DNA of 64,000 nt from Adiantum capillus-veneris (Eukaryota; Streptophyta; Polypodiopsida; Polypodiales; Pteridaceae). Made by a program: the position numbers and the translations under genes. Every line of letters begins with the position of its first letter. Position 1 is the first letter of the stretch. The notes under the pieces are model-generated. The model searched no databases and was not told the origin of the DNA. It saw only the letters and a program-made list of their open reading frames with translations. Below are positions 1 to 11,519 of the stretch, in pieces. Where the stretch lies: the NCBI GenBank assembly GCA_014529385.2, contig CM043967.1, forward strand, positions 131,313,182 to 131,377,181, given 5' to 3'.

Positions 1-48
1 GATGGTATAAATCATGTTGAGAAGAGGCAGAAGAGCTAGCTGACTCAC

Positions 49-1027
49 CAGACTCAAGGTCAAGAAAATCATCCATAGCTACTGGAGGACCATGGGAACT
101 GACATTATTGGCATGCAGAGATGATGCAAGCTCGTTCCTCTGTTTTGTGACTGCTATACGAGGAGGTGGAGCAATGTGGCCTAAGAGATTGTTCTTTTGT
201 GGCAGTGTATGAAGAGGGTAGCTTCCTACAGGCGTAAACTGCTCAAGCGGATAAACCTGAGAATGAAGGTTTTCTGATGGAAACGGGAACCTTTCTTGCA
301 TTACAGCAGTGTTCAAAACATAGCTTGCATGAAGCCCCAAAGAATTCTTGTACAAATCTGGAGATATGGCATTCTCAGTCTGCCTATAAGACATGTCCCC
401 TTGGACTGTGTTTACTGCTTCCACGTATCGAGTCTCAGAAACTTTGGGATCGGTATCATCATTGAAATCAATGGCATCGTGATCTGAAGAAGAGAAGACA
501 AACACTCTGAGCCTAGAGGACCCTCCCATACCATCCAGCCGGTCACACTCCTCCATCATGTTTTCCAAATCTTCATCTGAAGAAACCGAGACGAGTGCAT
601 CCAGATCTTCCTCTGGCAGCTGATACTTGAAAGTTACATCATGCCCATAAACCTCTGCCAACTTGACCCTTAAAGCAGTCAGTTGGATATGCCGAGGTAC
701 AGAAATCATGCGAGTGTCCCCGCCAACATAGCGAAGCCTCTTGTCAGAAGGTCTAGGTAAGATCTTTCCCCCATGGCTGCACAAGAACTTAACTCTCATG
801 TCCTTGACATGTTTAGGACCTCCCAAGCTTGAAAGAGCCTGAGCCTGCCAATCGATCCATGTGCTCAGATCCAAAGATCACAGCCTTGATCACATATCGT
901 ACAGACTAACACGAGAAGAGAACAAGAGACTAACCTTTCCGCTAGCATTACTTGCGATGGAGATGTCAGAAAGAGTTCGTGCAGTGAATCGGCCCTCATC
1001 CTCCTGTGCATAGGAGGAAATCTCCAT
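49..1027 (-). CDS. PB1-domain protein, N-terminal part (probable Raf-like MAPKKK); exons 935-1027 and 49-844, gene runs off the left edge
   Basis: Two minus-strand exons give 296 codons. Exon 1 starts at the ATG at 1027 (MEISSYAQEDEGRF...) and ends at 935 with a donor reading AAG|GTTAGT. Exon 2 begins at 844 after GGCAG and keeps phase 0. It ends at 49 with a strong donor, TCTG|GTGAGT, so further exons lie outside the window. Residues about 48-145 form a PB1 domain: the basic start VKFLC, then GGKILPRPSDKRLRYVGG, then the acidic OPCA stretch EEDLDALVSVSSDEDLENM. This exact style of PB1 is known from plant Raf-like MAPKKKs, where it mediates oligomerisation ahead of a C-terminal kinase domain. 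The rest of exon 2 is polar and low in recognisable domains. The kinase domain is not in this window, so kinase identity is inferred; a kinase-less PB1 protein is the alternative. It is the only convincing host gene here. Confidence 0.85.
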
Positions 1028-1840
1028 TGGAAGGCCTGAGCACACAGAGTAGATTACATTTTCCTTGCCTAGTCAAGGTTTGATTGTAGCAAAAACACAA
1101 CCATGATTGCTAATCCATGGGTAACCAAGGCCTGCAAGCGAAAGATTCTACAGCATGCAAATACTTAGGACTGATCGAATTGGAAGTCGCACACTCGACT
1201 TGAAATTGATGCCAAAAAAGATACTACTGTTGCTTTATTGACAACCGAACATACACGAACTTATGCAAATAAAGAAGATGCTGGAGCTAGTATGTGAAGA
1301 AATTAGGGTTTCCAAGGCAGGAAGAGGAGTTTTCGGAATAAAGAACGTGAGCTGCAGATGAAGGTGAGAGCTAAGGCGTTGCAAAGGCGCTACAGACTAT
1401 GCAAGTAGAGGTCGGCGATTTTTCAGCTATGGCGGACTCTGTGCATAGGGCAGGCTGGGGGAGGCTTGGGGGGGCGGGGGAGCTAGTTAGGAAATGCAGT
1501 TTACGAGAAGCAGAAGAAGGGAGGATTGGAAGCGGGAAGGAGGCAACATCAGCATTCCAGTCAGCTTCAGTGTCGCCAGCATGGCTTTGCCACGTCATCA
1601 GCAGCCGCCTTTCGGGGAAATTCCGGCAGCAACAATCTCCATACCCGTCGGGACAGTTTTGCTTTAGCCCCAAGTTTCTCTCAACCAAGAGGAGTTTTTG
1701 GTGTGCACTATGGCCAAGCCTTCATGACTACTTGACTGCAAGGCAGACTGAAGGCCACCACCAGAGATCTGACCTCTATTGGAGAACGATGATTTGGGAG
1801 GTATTGATAGGGACCGAGTAGTTTCTCCGTGTGCCTGCCT
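1028..1840 (-). other. 5' leader of the PB1 gene, probably with an intron
   Basis: Just upstream of the start codon the minus strand reads CTGTGTGCTCAG|G (AG at 1037-1036), a plausible 3' splice site, so a leader intron is likely. Around 1300 the minus strand carries AAACCCTAATTTC, common in plant 5' leaders. Open frames here on either strand have no recognisable domains and look like chance. Leader limits are inferred; cDNA would settle them. Confidence 0.4.
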
Positions 1841-1864
1841 TTGTGGATGCCTCTAGCGACCACT

Positions 1865-1872
1865 TTTAAATA
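1865..1872 (-). promoter_or_regulatory. TATA-like box for the PB1 gene
   Basis: The minus strand reads TATTTAAA about 840 bp upstream of the start codon, at the outer edge of the presumed leader. It is the best TATA-like match between the ATG and the anonymous spacer. Transcription start would be expected near 1835. Confidence 0.35.
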
Positions 1873-1899
1873 GTAGTAGTACTCTAGTGTAAGGGCCAA

Positions 1900-3240
1900 G
1901 TCGCACCTAATCTTGCATGGGTAAGAGAGAGATTGCTCACCTCTGGTCGCACCAGTAGAAAATAGCAGCTTGGGCTACAAAGGAGGAGAAGATATCGGTG
2001 AAAAGGGAAGCTTCTCATTCGGCAAACCTGCAGAGAGCTGCGCTTGTGCATTGTTTTCCTAAAATATAGCTTAATCTCTTGAAAAATGGAGGGGCTATCG
2101 CAATGTTAACAGGGCTTCACAAATTCAGCAAGGAAAATTGGATTTTCCATATTTGGGTTCCTCTCTCCCCCCACTCCCCCCACTACCTCTGAGTGCGATT
2201 GAGCTCTAAGCTTTTTTTCTAAAGCTCAACTAGCACCATATCCACTTCTTTGCTTCTTGGGGAAATGTTGGGGCACGTTGTGTAGTGTTTAAAGAGCTTC
2301 ATTGGAAATGGGTTAGTGGGCGTCATTATCAGTGGGTTCTCCCCTTCTCTCTTCTCCAGGGGTAGATAAGCCTTTCATGGCAATGAAGATCCTACATCAT
2401 GCCAAGGGACAAGCTTTGTAAGTTAGGGGAATGAAGTTTTTTAAGGTAATCACCCTTTTGTGGATAATTTTTATGGAGTAGAGTGGTTGTGTGTCCTTCC
2501 TTCCACCCCACACCAATAGACCCACTACCAATTAGGGGCACGAGAACACCTTTGTGGCCCCAAAGGGTCCTAATGCCCACAAATTTTGACCCATTCAATT
2601 ATAAGTGAGGGGTTACAAACGAATTCAAATATGGCACACCTATATAAGTAATCTATTACCAGCCTCCATAGTCTAGCTCTATAAAATCCATTTTTACAAA
2701 AGGCATCGATATGTTGCTTGATGTCCTTCTTGGGTAAATGGCCACTATGCCTGGTTGCCAATGTCCGGCCACCCACTTTTAACCTCATTAACACATTCAT
2801 TCCTTATCTATTTACGCACTAGTTGTGATAACAATTTATCCTACTTTTAGAGTTGTTTCCCCTTGATAGTGTATGGGTTATGGTTGTAAGCCATGAGTCA
2901 GCCTATGGCAATTTGATGCTCTTATTTGAAGCCTATCGAGCTCTCTTTATGCCAATTTGAGTTGTCTTTGCACAATTTCCAGCTTACGGAAAATTTGATG
3001 CACATATAGCAGTTTTTTTCTCTCTTGCCAATCGATGCCTCTCATGCAGTGATTAAGACATATTTTAATTGAGGTGGGAACAAATTTGATTTGCTTGCTT
3101 TACTCTGGTGCTTATTTGTGTACATAATTGCTATTGTTAGCAGCCAGGTTATCTCATGTTTATGCATGACTCTTTGGATATTTCCTTGTATGCTCATGTG
3201 GTGTTGGTTTTGGTAGTTTATGATACTTGTCTTGAGTTGT
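1900..3240. other. Intergenic spacer, nothing recognised
   Basis: AT-rich sequence with short homopolymers and no coding frame, LTR edge, primer site or tandem repeat that I can support. Confidence 0.5.
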
Positions 3241-3657
3241 GTCTGCATTTCCTTTTCTAAGGGTCGTGGTGGGGTTTTCTAAAGTCGAGCATTGCGAGAT
3301 CGGTCACCGAATGTGGGGTAGACTAGGTGGTTGGAGTTCCCTTTATCAAAGCCTCGTCATAGGACATGTATACATGGCATCACGTGCTCACTAACCAAGT
3401 TGGATTGACACTATGTTGAGTCAATACAGGTCTTGTTGATGGCCACATTTTGTTGCATTGTTCTCTTGCTATCTGGATTGTTATTTTTTTAGATTTATGC
3501 TAAAATTGAGGCAAAACTCTATCAAAATTTTGTTAGATTCTTTACCATAGTTTATTTTTTGTTTTATTTGTTCTTTTATAGCAATTGTTGGTTTGAGATA
3601 TTGCCAAATTACTACCCAAAAAAATTCATTAGCTTGCCATAGTCTTGTGCTTGACCA

Positions 3658-3939
3658 TGGTAGCGTCTACGTCAAGCAATGAGCTTTTCATAAAAAAGTT
3701 TGATGGTAGCAATTTTTCCTTGTAGAAAGAGAAAATTTAGAAGGTTCTTGTCCTAAAGAAGCATTTAAAGGCATTGTTTAGTTTGGCATATAAGCTTGCT
3801 ACCACGTCTGACAAGGATTGTCTTGAGTTAGCAAAGTATACTATTTACCATTAAGTCCTTTTGAACAAAGTTGTGTAGTATGAAACTACTACATATAAGA
3901 TTTACTTTATGAAAATGCTCTTTAATTAGAGGATGAAAG
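3658..3939 (+). pseudogene. Decayed copia gag fragment ('Copia C')
   Basis: Plus-strand translation from the ATG at 3658 gives MVASTSSNELFIKKFDGSNF followed by SL, a stop, KEKI, a stop, KVLVLKKHLKAL. This matches the start of plant copia Gag (FxGxNFxLWKxKMxxxLxxKxxxxAL), with two tryptophan/glutamine-type codons turned to stops. Weak similarity continues through YKIYFMKMLFN-RMK to 3939. There the frame is cut by the LTR of Copia B. The sequence at 3589-3604 (TTGGTTTGAGATATTG) could be a decayed Met-tRNA primer site, so an LTR may lie just upstream, but I could not define it. Confidence 0.6.
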
Positions 3940-4217
3940 TGTCAAAGGTGCAGTGGAAAAGGATAAATCGGGTGGCGATCTCGTTTACAACCACAAGCAA
4001 ATGTCCTCTCGGGACCAAGCAGCCAATAGATCTCAGATCTATCGCAACAAATCTCCTCGTAGACCTCCTACAACATGTCGCCCACTGAACAAGCTTGGGA
4101 GCACAAACCACAGGCTAACCTGCCATGTAGGGTGAGTAGAGATTTTTTGGCAATAGTGGTAGAGAGAGAGAAACATTGGTGCACAAAACGCTAGAGAGAG
4201 AAGAGAGAAATTGCTTT

Positions 4218-4261
<44 letters not shown>

Positions 4262-4636
4262 TAGCCCAAACGTTGGTACTCTGTAAACAACTAATATGCC
4301 AAAACATACAAGGGGGGGTTGCCTATATAGGTACTTGCAAAAATTGCCCTATCTATAGGCCCAAAACCCCACAACTCATAAATACTTGATGCTAACAAAT
4401 GTGTAAACTCACTAAAGTGACATAATGCCCACATTTTTAACAAGGAAAAACTACAAAACATTGAGACTCTAACCACGGGAAACACTAGGAACAGGGATCC
4501 CACCTCATGCCAGCCTGCCCGGTGGGCAACACCATGAAATGCACCGCCGAGAAAGTAAGTCTACCTTAGGCGGTACAATTGGGCATAGCCTGGGAGTTAC
4601 TGGAACCACCATCGGATATAAATATGAACTCTAACA
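3940..4636 (-). repeat. Copia B 3' LTR
   Basis: On the plus strand it begins TGTCAAAGGTGCAG and ends CTCTAACA, so it has TG...CA ends. The copy at 36001 shares blocks such as TAGCAATAGTGGTAGAGAGAG (with small changes), GGTGCACAAAA and CCAAAACATACAAGG. It contains a GA tract at 4221-4258. A TATATAGG-like promoter motif (sense strand) lies near 4325. Confidence 0.75.
4221..4258. repeat. (GA)n microsatellite inside the Copia B LTR
   Basis: 19 GA units. The homologous stretch of the partner LTR (around 36310-36345) has only short broken GA runs, so this tract expanded after insertion. Confidence 0.95.
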
Positions 4637-4652
4637 CCCCCTCTCAACTCCT
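4637..4652 (-). other. Copia B polypurine tract
   Basis: The minus strand reads GAGTTGAGAGGGGG directly before the LTR start TGTTAGAG. This is the expected position and composition of the plus-strand primer of an LTR retrotransposon. Confidence 0.65.
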
Positions 4653-6565
4653 ACATAGGAAACAAGTCAAAGGGAGCTAGCATGAGAGGATAATGTCGAC
4701 TATGAAAGAGGTTTGGTGAATATATCAGTAGGGTTCTCTGAGTCAGAACATACTCTAGTTGAATAGAACCATTCTTGGTCTTCTCACAAACAAAATGGTA
4801 CTATATCTCTCTATGCTTCGTCCAAGCATGAAAAATTGGGTTCCTCACAATGACTATAGAACTCTAATTGTCAAAGTAAATCGTGGTTGTCTAATGTGGC
4901 AAGCCAATCTCTAAAAGTAACCTTTGTAACCACCATGACTCACATGTAGCACTGCAAACAGCTCCATACTTTGCCTCAATGGAAGATAAGGCAATTATAG
5001 GTTGTTTCTTACTGCTCCTAAGCCAAAAGAAAAGGTGTAACTTGTATTTGACCATTGTCCATCTAGATATCCATCCCAATCCGAATCACTCCATCCTCGA
5101 AGAATGAGTTTGGAGTACATACCTCCAGTTGCATGGAAAATGCCTCATTACATGGTTGCCTTTAAATACCACAAAGTCCAAAGAGCTTGCTCCATATGTG
5201 ACTTGGCGGGTCTCTGCATGAAAGTGGTGAGAAGTCTCATCGAGAAACTGAGACCAAATCGGGTGTTGAGTACACAAATAAGAGAACCGATCAACTTTCA
5301 ATACTTTGTAGCATATGCTACATATGAGGGTCATAATATGACAACTTCTGATTAGGATCCATAGGAGATGAGATAGGTTTGCACTCAGTCATACCAAATG
5401 CTTCCAACAATTCTTAGACATAGCGTTGCAGAAATAAAGATGCCCCCCCCTCTATCTATCATATCTCCAATCCAAGAAAGTAATGAAGCAAGCCTAGATT
5501 TGTTATCTCAAACTCCTTAGCCAAGGTCTATAGAATATTGCGGATGTGCTCAACATGGCTATCTGTAATCACAAGATCGTCCACATAGAGTTTAACGAGA
5601 GTCACCAACCCTCCCTCACTATAAATATACAAATCTTGGCCTACAGAAGAACGTTGAAAGGAGTGTTGTGGGAAGAAAGAGGCTTACTTCACGCCATAGA
5701 GATCCTTCCATAGCTTGAAAACCATGCCATTGAAATTTTGATTCAAGAACCCCAGAGGTTGCTCCACATACACCTCCTCCTCTAAGTTGCCATTGAGAAA
5801 AGTCGAAACTACATCCATCTAGTAAATTGGCCACCTAAAAAAGGTAGCAAGGGCAAAAACTATCTAAATGCTTACCATCCTTAGTGGATGCAAAGGTCTC
5901 ACCATAGTCCACACCATGTCTCTGAGAGAAGCCCTTGGAAATGAGTCGTTCCTTGTGCTTATCCAAAGAACCTTTAGATTTGTACTTGTTCTTGTAGAAC
6001 TATTTGACACCAATCACCTTCTGCTTGGTAGGCCGTGGAACCAACTCCCAAGTGTTATTCTTCTTGATGGAATCAAGCTCATTCTGCATGGCCAACTTCC
6101 ACTTTGGTTGTGAAAGTGCTTCCTCAACTATCAAAGGATCTCTATCCTTGATCACTATAGACATAAAAGATTGGTTCACTTGTAATAAAGTCCCATCTGT
6201 GTCAGCAACCCAAAGTTGATGAGAGCCTCATGTCATGCTGGCATCACACAATTTGGTGAAAAATCTGAAGTAGCTATCTAACTTGCTCCCCACGGGGGGG
6301 AGCTACTAGTATATATGGTTTTATCTTTGGACTATGGTGAGAACCACTATCATCTACATAATCTGGAATGGTTGTAATCTCCTTCGGAGCCCGAGGAACA
6401 AGAATAGGAGACGAGGTTTCATTGACCTCAAGAAGAACATTGACATAGAGATCTCCAAGTATTGGAAAATTTGGGGTTGTCGTGGAAGACATGGGAGCGG
6501 AAGCCCCCTCTAGAGGAATATGCTCATGGAACACCACATCATGATTGAGTACAATGTACTTCTTC
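4653..6565 (-). pseudogene. Copia B reverse transcriptase and RNase H remnant
   Basis: Translated with frame changes, the minus strand shows copia pol motifs in order. At about 6560-6270 is the end of integrase (KKYIVLNHDVVFHEHIP). At 5850-5650 is the reverse transcriptase core with FLNGNLEEEVYVEQPLGFLN, then YVDDLVIT near 5590, the catalytic aspartates of copia RT. At 5080-4900 is RNase H with SKKQPIIALSSIEAKY. Stops and shifts are frequent, so it cannot make a working enzyme. It is split from its own integrase by Copia A, which starts at 6571. Confidence 0.75.
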
Positions 6566-6570
6566 ACTCG

Positions 6571-6797
6571 TGTTGGAATTAGGGTTGTAGAGAAACACAC
6601 ACAGCTTGGAGAAGACGAAGGAAGCTCAAGGCACACAATAGAGAGGGTGTTACTTAGTGTGCAATGGAAAGATAGATAGCCCTAGAGTGATGGGCGTATA
6701 TACAATGCACGGGGGAAAAAACCTCCTAAAGAGGGAAAAAATGCCCCAGCGGTCCTAGTGTGTTCACACACATCACTACCACATGTATATGGTAACA
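6571..6797 (-). repeat. Copia A 3' LTR
   Basis: Plus-strand ends are TGTTGGAATTAGGG and TATGGTAACA; read on the sense (minus) strand it also begins TG and ends CA. It matches 11520-11737 almost base for base. Confidence 0.95.
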
Positions 6798-6810
6798 AAT
6801 CCCCCCTGGA
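6798..6810 (-). other. Copia A polypurine tract
   Basis: The minus strand reads CCAGGGGGGATT immediately before the 3' LTR start TGTTACC. Confidence 0.7.
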
Positions 6811-6872
6811 GTGATGCGGTGAACGAGAGTTGGCACATGAGTAAAGGGAAGTGCCATGCCCTGAGGACAGAA

Positions 6873-7511
6873 TCAGTCCACAAAGGGGAGTAAGCCCAAA
6901 GCTTTGCAGAAAGCTTCAAGCTTCTCACGAGACAATGCCTTTGTGAAAAGATCTGCAAGGTTGTCCTGTGTTGGCACATAAGCCAAGCTGATCTCTCCTG
7001 CTGAGAGCCTCTCCCTGACATAGTGGTAATGCACCTCAATGTGCTTTGTGCGAGCATGAAAAACTGGGTTCCTCACAACTGCCAATGCGCTCTGACTATC
7101 AGTGTAGATAGTGTTGGCAGTGTCCTGTCCAACACCCAAATCAGCCATAAGGCGTCTGACCCATACACACTCAACCGTAGTTGTGAAGACTGCCCTGTAC
7201 TCAGCCTCACAACTCGAAGTGGCCACAGTAGGTTGCTTCTTGCTCAACCATGATATACATGAACTACCAAGCATGAAACAAAAACCACTTGTGGACACTC
7301 GCGTGTCAAAACAACCAGCCCAATCTGAGTCCGAAAAAGCATGTAAGTCTGGCGGCAATGATCCCCCCTTGGGATAAAACAAGGCAAGATGTAAAGTGCC
7401 ACTAAGGTAGCGGAAAATCCTCTTGACAGCCTGCCAATGCTTAGACCCTAGGCTATGCATGAATTTGCTGGCCTGTGAGACTGCAAACTGAATATCTGGC
7501 TTTGTGTGCAT
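6873..7511 (-). CDS. Copia A RNase H domain (3' end of pol, after a frameshift)
   Basis: A 212-codon open frame beginning MHTKPDIQFAVSQASKFM. This is the junction of RT connection and RNase H in copia pol. Visible RNase H signatures in order: SDSDWAG (about residue 60), SKKQPTVATSSCEAEYRA (about 90-107), YTDSQSA (about 137), and TKHIEVHYHYVRE (about 155). The acidic residues expected for metal binding are present (D in SDWAG, E in EAEYRA, D in TDSQSA). It ends with a normal stop shortly before the polypurine tract. It is in a different frame from the upstream RT; near 7510 the RT frame runs past the join, so a single small indel separates the two. In a live element this domain would remove the RNA template during cDNA synthesis. 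Confidence 0.85.
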   Translation of the reverse strand: MHTKPDIQFAVSQASKFMHSLGSKHWQAVKRIFRYLSGTLHLALFYPKGGSLPPDLHAFSDSDWAGCFDTRVSTSGFCFMLGSSCISWLSKKQPTVATSSCEAEYRAVFTTTVECVWVRRLMADLGVGQDTANTIYTDSQSALAVVRNPVFHARTKHIEVHYHYVRERLSAGEISLAYVPTQDNLADLFTKALSREKLEAFCKALGLLPFVD

Positions 7512-9436
7512 ACATAAATGAGGTAGCCAATAGCAGTTTGGTAAAGAGTGACATCAGCAGGATCGCCAGCATCATGTAGACTCAACTTCAAACCTGTTTC
7601 CATGGGAGTGGCAATAGGTTTGCAATCCTCAAGTCCAAACTTACATAGCAATGTCTCTATGTAACTTTTCTGACACAAGGTAATACCACCATCACACTGC
7701 TTGAACTGTATACCCAAATAATGATGCAACAGCCCCAAATCTTTCATCTTGAAAGTATCATTCAAATCAGCCTTAAATTCAGCAATATGTCTCTCATTTG
7801 GTCCAGTGATCAGCAAATCATCAACATAAAGAACCACAATGAGAAGTACATCACCCTCACGCTTTACATACAATGTGCTTTCTGTTGGACTGTTACGAAA
7901 GCCTTGTTTGACCAAATGAGTGTCAGCTTTCTCATACCAAGCACGAGGAGATTGCTTCAACCCATACAAAGCCTTGTTACATTTGCACACTTTGTCCTCT
8001 TGTCCTTTTATGACAAAACCGCGAGGCTGCGTTACATAAACTTCCTCAAATATGTCACCATTCAAGAAAGCAGTAACAATGTCTGATTGATGTACATCCC
8101 AACCAAAATGAGCTGCCAATGCACATAGAAAATGCACAGTAGTCATACGACAAGTGGGAGCAAAAGTCTCTTCATAATCTATGCCTTTTTGCTGTGCATA
8201 ACCCTTTGCAAATGGTCGAGCCTTATGGCGATCGATCTCACCATCCGGCTTGCGTTTCAACCTGTAAACCCACTTCGTACCAATGGCCTTTTTGCCAGGA
8301 GGCAAATCACATAAAGTCCATGTGTCATTCTCTATAAGTGCATCATATTCTGATTGCATGGCAGCCATCCAATTTTCTGAATTTTGTGCTTCATCAAAAG
8401 TCAGAGGCTTCTCAACATCATGTAAGCTAGACACAGCCAAAGCATAACAATCTGATGCATAAGATGCATGGCGAGAGCCTGAACGAGTATGACTAGACAA
8501 AGGTGCATCCAATTTACTGTCACGCAAAGTGTGCACCAGCCATTTTGGCATACCTCTAGCCTGCTCATTTTCAGCCGTTTCCTCATCAAGTACATCATGT
8601 ACATCTGCATCAGTAATAGGCTGATCTAGAACATTTTCAGAAACCCCCATAGGTTGTACATCTGCCTCATTGGAAATTACATTCGTATTTCCACCACTGA
8701 AAAGAGGCAACAAAGTGTCATAAATGTCCTGTGAGCTTACATTACTGTCTCTAGTACATGACAGCAAGGGCTGAACAGAATCTTCCACAAACACTACATC
8801 CCGAGAAACCAAAATATGTTTTGTTTGCGGATCATACAACCTGTAACCTTTGCTTTCAGCACTATAACCAACAAAAATACATTTGACAGCCTTATCATCC
8901 AATTTTCTGCGCTGCACTTGTGGCACCAAAGCATATGCCAAACAACCAAAAACACGCATGTGCTCAATAGAAGGCTTTCTATCATGCCATGCTTCATATG
9001 GAGTAATAGACTGCAAAGCTTTCGTAGGACACCTGTTAAGTACATAAGTGGCACACATAATGGCCTCGAGCCAAAAAGAATGCGGCAAAGCTTGACTTTT
9101 GACCATACATCGTGCCATTTCCGTCAGTGACCTGTTTTTCCTCCCAGCAACACCATTTTGCTGAGGTGTATAAGGCACTGTACATTGGTGTTTTATCCCA
9201 CGACTAGCCAGAAATGCATTAAATTCATGAGACATATACTCCCCCCCTCGATCAGAACGGACGGTGCCCATAGTACATTTCGAGACATTTTCAACCATAG
9301 CCAGAAATTGTTTGAAGTACATAAAAACTTCGGACTTCGCTTTAAGCGGAAATACCCATGCATGCCTGGAGTAATCATCAATGAAAGTCACGAAGTACAG
9401 GTAATTGCCCAAGGACGGAGTTTGCATGGGCCACAA
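7448..9436 (-). pseudogene. Copia A integrase-reverse transcriptase, 662 codons, frameshifted at both ends
   Basis: A long open frame carrying the integrase core and RT. Integrase: FVTFIDDYSRHAWVFPLK near residue 15, SDRGGEYMS near 61, then PQQNGVAGRKNRS near 92. In copia integrases the last motif reads GVAERKN and its E is the third catalytic acid of DD(35)E. Here it is G, so catalysis should be lost. RT: IGTKWVYRLKRKPDGEIDRH, then SDIVTAFLNGDIFEEVY, LYGLKQSPRAWY, and the active site LYVDDLLIT. The final residues after GYLIYV are out-of-frame read-through, and RNase H follows in another frame. Upstream, protease and the integrase N-terminus lie in a third frame joined near 9436-9390. The order PR-IN-RT-RH identifies Ty1/copia. 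Confidence 0.9.
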
Positions 9437-10086
9437 ACATCACTATGCACAAGCTGCAACCTGCACGTGGCCCGAACTGAACCATCCTTTGGAAACTTAG
9501 AACGCTGCATCTTACCCAAAATACAGCCTTCACAAGCATGTTTGACAGGTGCTTCAAGAGGTGGTAAAGAAGCAACCATATCAGATTTTTGCAAACACAG
9601 CAAACTGGCAAAATTCAGATGACCAAAACGTGCATGCCAAAGTTTTGCATCTGAAATAGCCCTTGAATCTGCAACAGCATTTGCAAAATTGTGTCCACAC
9701 TCTTCATACAAAGTGAGCTTATACGGCCCATGGCACAAAAGCCCAGATGCAACAATTTCATCACCAAAACTGAGATCATGAACTGTACATCTGTCATCCA
9801 CAAATTTGACTACAAGTCCAAGTCTAGCAAGTGCGGATACAGACAAGAGATTCTTCTTGATCCCAGGTACATAAAGTGCATCAACAAGTGTGAAGGAACT
9901 GCCATTAGCAACAGTGAGCACAATCTTTCCAACTCCCTGAACTGGATAAGAGGCGTTGTTGGCACAAGTGACTGAATTCCCATGAGGGACAGACTCAAGA
10001 GAGGTAAACAATTCACGATGTGAGGTAATGTGCTTTGTAGCACCACTGTCGAAATACCACACATGTGAATCTGAAGCAACTGACAA
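9388..10086 (-). pseudogene. Copia A protease and integrase zinc-binding region
   Basis: The minus-strand frame starts just after a TGA that ends gag and reads SVASDSHVWYFDSGATKHIT. DSGAT is the active site of copia aspartic protease. Further on, VDALYVPGIKKNLLSVSAL closes the protease. LWHARFGHLNFASL and CEGCILGKMQRSKFP form the GAG-pre-integrase zinc-binding segment (H-H, C-x2-C). The end, QLVHSDVCGP, carries the first catalytic aspartate of integrase and then shifts frame into the next entry. Because gag and pol are divided by one in-frame stop, this could have been one polyprotein originally. Confidence 0.85.
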
Positions 10087-11157
10087 TCATGCATCATGGA
10101 CAGCAGGATTGTAAGTGCACTTTGCGCTAAAAGCCCATTCTGCATCAACATCAACAACACAGTCTCCTTTCACAGAAGACTCAACAATGGCTGCATTTGT
10201 AGTGGAACCAGCATTTGCAGTGGAACCACCCTCTTTCTTCTTAGCCTCTTTGGCCTTCAACTTAGGACACGACTTGATCAAGTGATCATTGGCTTTACAA
10301 TAATGGCAACGCATCTTCTTTTTGCCCTTATCACCAGAATTGCCAGACGAAGTACTGCCAGCAGAAGAATTAGGAACATAATTTTTGCTACTCGCAGCAG
10401 AACCATAAGAAGTGGCTGCATTACTGTTACCACCCTTTCTTTGAGATGCAATAAAAGCCTGTTTAACTGCACGCTGCCTAGTCCTGTTTTTTTCTAGAAA
10501 GTGACTCTTGCAACAGCAATGTGCATAATGCATCAAACTTGACAACTTCAGGATTTCCTTGGGTCATCAGTCTCCAAGTACTAGCAAAAGTCTGGTAGGA
10601 ATCTGGTAAGGCATCAAGAACAGTCTGCACAAGGGAATTGTCTGAAATGACTTCACCTGCAGAAATAAGCTGCTCATTGATATCCTTGACACTAGCAAGG
10701 AAAGTGTCCATATCATCTTCCTCATACATAATCTTTGACTCCAGCTCTTTACGCAACAAAGCAATTTTAGCCTCATTGCGGCTTGCATAAAGACCTGCTA
10801 AAATATCCCAAGCCTGTTTTGCAGATTTTGCTGAATGGATGTGAGGAACAATGGTGCGTTTCACAGACAACGCAATCAATGCATGAGCCTGCACATCCTT
10901 AACATCCCAATGAGCTTGTTCTGCCGTAGGCAAAACAACTCTAACAGCTGCAATCCTTGCAGCAAGACCTGCAACATCCTCAACATCGCCTACATCATCA
11001 GAACCAGGTGTACATCAATGCCCTGCACAATGTTCCAAACACCCTTTGACACAAGAACATGTTGCATCATATAAGCCCACATAGGGTAGTTGTCCCCATC
11101 CAACCTGTCCTCAACAGCAGACATCTTGAACACGTCTGTGTTGTTGTTGTCAGCCAT
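10087..11157 (-). pseudogene. Copia A gag, broken by two frameshifts
   Basis: The start chosen is the ATG at 11157 (MADNNNTDVFKMSAVEDRLD), 360 bp inside the 5' LTR, a normal copia leader. Frame 1 covers the capsid N-terminus (LDGDNYPMWAYMMQHVLVSK), which matches the copia Gag signature with tryptophan. A shift near 10990-10930 leads to AHALIALSVKRTIVPHIHSA and the rest of capsid, with DDMDTFLASVKDINEQLISA. A second shift near 10490 leads to a serine/asparagine-rich linker and the zinc knuckle CHYCKANDHLIKSC (C-x2-C-x4-H-x4-C). It ends at a TGA at 10087. Gag would package the RNA in virus-like particles. Confidence 0.85.
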
Positions 11158-11505
11158 GGTAAATGCTGCACCTGATGTGAAAACTGCCCGAAAATAGGAG
11201 AAATGGAGTGGGAACAACCTGTGCTATATAGCGCAAACCGTAGAAGACTATAAGGCACCTGTAATGCAGAAAATGGCATTGACAGAAATTCTGCACAAAA
11301 TGACGAAATAGCTTGTGCAGTATTGCCTGTAGTGGAAACGGAGGCCGAAATGAGCCCAAATCAAAATTCTGAGCAGACCAAGCTCTTCGAGCTTACCCAA
11401 AAATTTTGTCGACCTGCGAACACTCGCCAAAGCTCACTGAAATCGGAGAAAGTGAGCAGGCGTGTGCTGGAGCAGCTGGCGACTAAGCCTGGGAGGACGT
11501 GACCT

Positions 11506-11517
11506 GGTCTGATACCA
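11506..11517 (-). other. Copia A primer-binding site (initiator Met tRNA type)
   Basis: The minus strand reads TGGTATCAGACC two bases inside the 5' LTR. Initiator Met tRNA 3' ends are complementary to TGGTATCAGAGCC, so this is the first-strand primer site with one change. Confidence 0.85.
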
Positions 11518-11519
11518 AT

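Noticed and set aside
1399-1821. Plus-strand frame of 140 codons starting MQVEVGDFSAMADS
   Set aside because: Lies antisense to the PB1 gene leader; no domain and low-complexity composition.
8816-9130. Plus-strand frames across Copia A
   Set aside because: Shadows of the minus-strand pol, which has clear RT and integrase motifs.
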